Notes under the pieces: generated by a model
The model's database searches: none
Seen by the model: only the letters and a program-made list of their open reading frames with translations
What the model was told of the DNA's origin: nothing
Assembly: GCF_019903425.1 (NCBI RefSeq)
Contig: NZ_JACHUZ010000013.1
Span: 961,619 to 1,025,618 of the forward strand
Length of the DNA stretch: 64,000 nt
Origin: Vreelandella halophila
GTDB lineage: Bacteria; Pseudomonadota; Gammaproteobacteria; Pseudomonadales; Oleiphilaceae
Reading direction: 5' to 3'
Program-made: the position numbers and the translations under genes
In this document: positions 62,091-64,000 of the stretch, one piece after another
Layout: each line of letters starts with the position of its first letter
Position numbering within the stretch: position 1 is the stretch's first letter

Positions 62091-64000
62091 GTACACGGAA
62101 GTCGAGCGGCCGTTTCTGCAGCAGCTGCAGGAGCTGGGCTGGGAAATTATCGACCAAGGGCAGGAGATCCCGTCCGATCCAGCCCGGAGCCGCCGCGCCG
62201 GCTTCCGCCAGTGGCTGTTGCCGGAGGTGTTCACACGGTCGGTGGCGGCCATCAACCCCGGCAAGGGCGGCGGTACCTGGCTGACGGACAAGCAGTTGCT
62301 GGATCTGCAAGAGCAGCTATTGCGCCAGCCCAACCGCACCCTGCTGGAAGCCAACGAGGCGGTGCAGAGGCTGCTTTTGAAGACTCAGGTGGACGTGAAC
62401 GAGGAAACTGGCGAGCAGGACCCGGTGGTGCGGCTGATTGACTTCGATACACCGGAGAACAACCACTTCCTGGCCATCAACCAGTTCCGCATCGACACGC
62501 CCGGCTGCGTGAAGCAGTTCATTATTCCCGATCTCGTGCTCTTCGTGAACGGCATTCCGCTGGCGGTGGTGGAGTGCAAGAAGGGCGGGCCCACCTGCGC
62601 CAACCCCATGGAAGAGGCCTTCCGCCAGTTGCAGCGCTACATGAACCGCCGGGAGGACACGGCACGGCAGGGCCTTAAGGAGGGTGAGCCACGGCTGTTC
62701 CACAGTAACCTGCTGCTGATCCGCAGCAGCGGCGTGGAGGCGGACTACGGCACCATCACTTCCGGCGACGAGCATTTCTATCCCTGGAAGACTCTGTGGC
62801 CCTGCGACGAGAGCGAAGCCGAGGGTATGAACCCGCAGCAACGGCTGATCGCCGGCATGCTGGACAAGGCCAATCTGCTCAAACTCCTGCGGACCTGTTC
62901 GGTGTTCATGGATACCGACAGCGGCCCGCGCATCAAGGTGGTGGGCCGCTATCAGCAGTTCCGCGCCGCCGGGCGCATTGTCGAACGTCTGCGTCATGGG
63001 CGTACGGCCGAGGAAAAAGGCGGCGTGGTCTGGCACACCCAGGGCTCGGGAAAGAGCCTGACCATGGTGTTCGTGGCGCGCATGCTGCGCGCCTCGAAGG
63101 ATCTGCACGACTACAAGATCGTGCTGGTCAATGACCGGGTGGACCTGGAGGAGCAACTGGCCGAGACCGCCACCCTGATCGGCGGGCGGGTGAACGTGGT
63201 GGAAAGCAGCGAGGCGCTGCGCCGGGATCTGGGCACCAATCAGTCCGATGTGAATATGGTGATGGCGCACAAGTTCCAGGTGGCGGATGAAAGCCTGCCG
63301 ACGTCTGTGGCCGAGGCACTGGGCACCTATCAGGCCATGCCCGGCAAGGACACCTTCGGGGTGGTCAATTTTTCATCACGAATTGTGCTCATGATCGACG
63401 AGGCCCACCGTACTCAAAGCTCGGAACTGGGCGAGAACATATTCGAAGCCTTTCCCAATGCCGCGCGCATCGCCTTCACCGGGACGCCCTTGATCACCGA
63501 ACGTCACGGCGAGAAGAAAACAGTAAAACGCTTCGGTGACTACATCGACAAGTACAAGCTGATGGACGCCGTGGAAGACGGCACCACGCTGCAGATTCTC
63601 TATGAAGGACGTACGGCCGATGCGGCTCTGAACGAAAAGGCGGAGTTCGAGGACAAGTTCGAGAACCTGTTCCGTGAGCGCAGCGAGGAAGAGCTGCTCA
63701 CCATCAAAAAGAAGTACGGTGCAACTGGTGACATCCTGGAGGCGGAGCAGCGCATCGTGGCCATTGCGAAGGACATGGTCCGGCATTATCTGGAGCATAT
63801 CTTTCCCAATGGCTTCAAGGCGCAGGTGGTATGCCACTCCAAGCTGGCGGCAGTGCGCTACCAGCAGGCCATCCACCGGGCTCTGGCCGATACGGTGGCG
63901 GCCATGCGTGCTGAGCCGGAACCGGACGAGGAAAAAATCCGCCAAATTGAGTTCCTGAAGGCGGCGGTGGTGATATCCAGCGACGGCACCAACGAGGCGG
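62083..64000 (+). CDS. hsdR: type I restriction endonuclease subunit, N-terminal part (runs off right edge)
   Basis: The frame opens at ATG 62083, overlapping the hsdS stop, and stays open to the window end, giving about 639 residues of a protein usually 1000 or longer. It has the nuclease motif Pro149-Asp150 ... Glu164-Cys-Lys166 (IIPDLVLF, AVVECKK), Walker A GSGKS at 321-325, the DEAH box at 439-442 (MIDEAHR) and motif III FTGTP. These are the nuclease and translocase motors of HsdR. All visible motifs are intact. Confidence 0.95.
   Translation, partial: MSEYTEVERPFLQQLQELGWEIIDQGQEIPSDPARSRRAGFRQWLLPEVFTRSVAAINPGKGGGTWLTDKQLLDLQEQLLRQPNRTLLEANEAVQRLLLKTQVDVNEETGEQDPVVRLIDFDTPENNHFLAINQFRIDTPGCVKQFIIPDLVLFVNGIPLAVVECKKGGPTCANPMEEAFRQLQRYMNRREDTARQGLKEGEPRLFHSNLLLIRSSGVEADYGTITSGDEHFYPWKTLWPCDESEAEGMNPQQRLIAGMLDKANLLKLLRTCSVFMDTDSGPRIKVVGRYQQFRAAGRIVERLRHGRTAEEKGGVVWHTQGSGKSLTMVFVARMLRASKDLHDYKIVLVNDRVDLEEQLAETATLIGGRVNVVESSEALRRDLGTNQSDVNMVMAHKFQVADESLPTSVAEALGTYQAMPGKDTFGVVNFSSRIVLMIDEAHRTQSSELGENIFEAFPNAARIAFTGTPLITERHGEKKTVKRFGDYIDKYKLMDAVEDGTTLQILYEGRTADAALNEKAEFEDKFENLFRERSEEELLTIKKKYGATGDILEAEQRIVAIAKDMVRHYLEHIFPNGFKAQVVCHSKLAAVRYQQAIHRALADTVAAMRAEPEPDEEKIRQIEFLKAAVVISSDGTNEA

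Overview
The window is a high-GC gammaproteobacterial chromosome segment. The gene order pilT-pilU beside yggS-proC-yggT-(dynamin)-metX-metW-DUF4426-rdgB-hemW-trmB, and amtB-glnK-ubiK-comM, is the arrangement familiar from Pseudomonas and Marinobacter. A marine or halophilic relative of Marinobacter is my best guess, but this is inference from synteny and protein style, not a database match. There are no rRNA genes, and I recognised no tRNA genes and no CRISPR array.

Region 1 (1-12.4 kb): a partial LysR regulator, outer-membrane phospholipase A, an acyl-CoA dehydrogenase, and an ECF sigma/ChrR anti-sigma/short-chain dehydrogenase operon with its own recognisable ECF promoter. Then come divergent speA and speE (polyamines), and a MocR-type regulator divergent from an AlaX tRNA-editing protein, an MFS carrier and a decayed methyltransferase gene. 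Region 2 (12.4-28.3 kb): core housekeeping genes: glnK-amtB behind a sigma-54 promoter, ubiK, comM, trmB, hemW-rdgB-DUF4426-metW-metX, a dynamin-like GTPase, yggT-proC-yggS and the twitching motors pilT and pilU.

Region 3 (28.3-52.9 kb): about 24 kb almost wholly devoted to cobalamin. A first block carries an N-terminally short BtuC-like permease, an ATPase, cobU, cobC, cobT, azlCD, cbiB and cobD. After a YejM-like sulfatase comes a cobalamin riboswitch, then btuB, an exported and membrane-anchored CobN-like chelatase with a 40-histidine insert, an ExbB-like channel, a DUF2149 protein and btuFCD. A hipBA pair follows, then cobB, cobO and cobQ. No corrin-ring synthesis genes, cytosolic chelatase AAA+ subunits or cobS are present here, so the locus looks built for uptake and remodelling of corrinoids. 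The pairing of a periplasmic CobN-like protein with ion-channel-type partners is the most interesting system in the window.

Region 4 (52.9-64 kb): a visibly more AT-rich accessory island. It starts with two cassette-like genes, a PD-(D/E)XK nuclease candidate followed by an integron attC-like site and a HEPN-motif protein followed by half an attC-like site. A small unknown protein, a RAMA-domain protein and a type I restriction-modification operon (hsdM, hsdS, hsdR) follow. hsdS is split by an IS3-family element; removing the element and one copy of the 3-bp target duplication restores the frame. hsdR runs off the right edge.

Three intergenic gaps (24.1, 26.0 and 44.1 kb) hold copies of one large hairpin family. 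The core is conserved, while the outer arms differ at every locus but remain complementary to each other.
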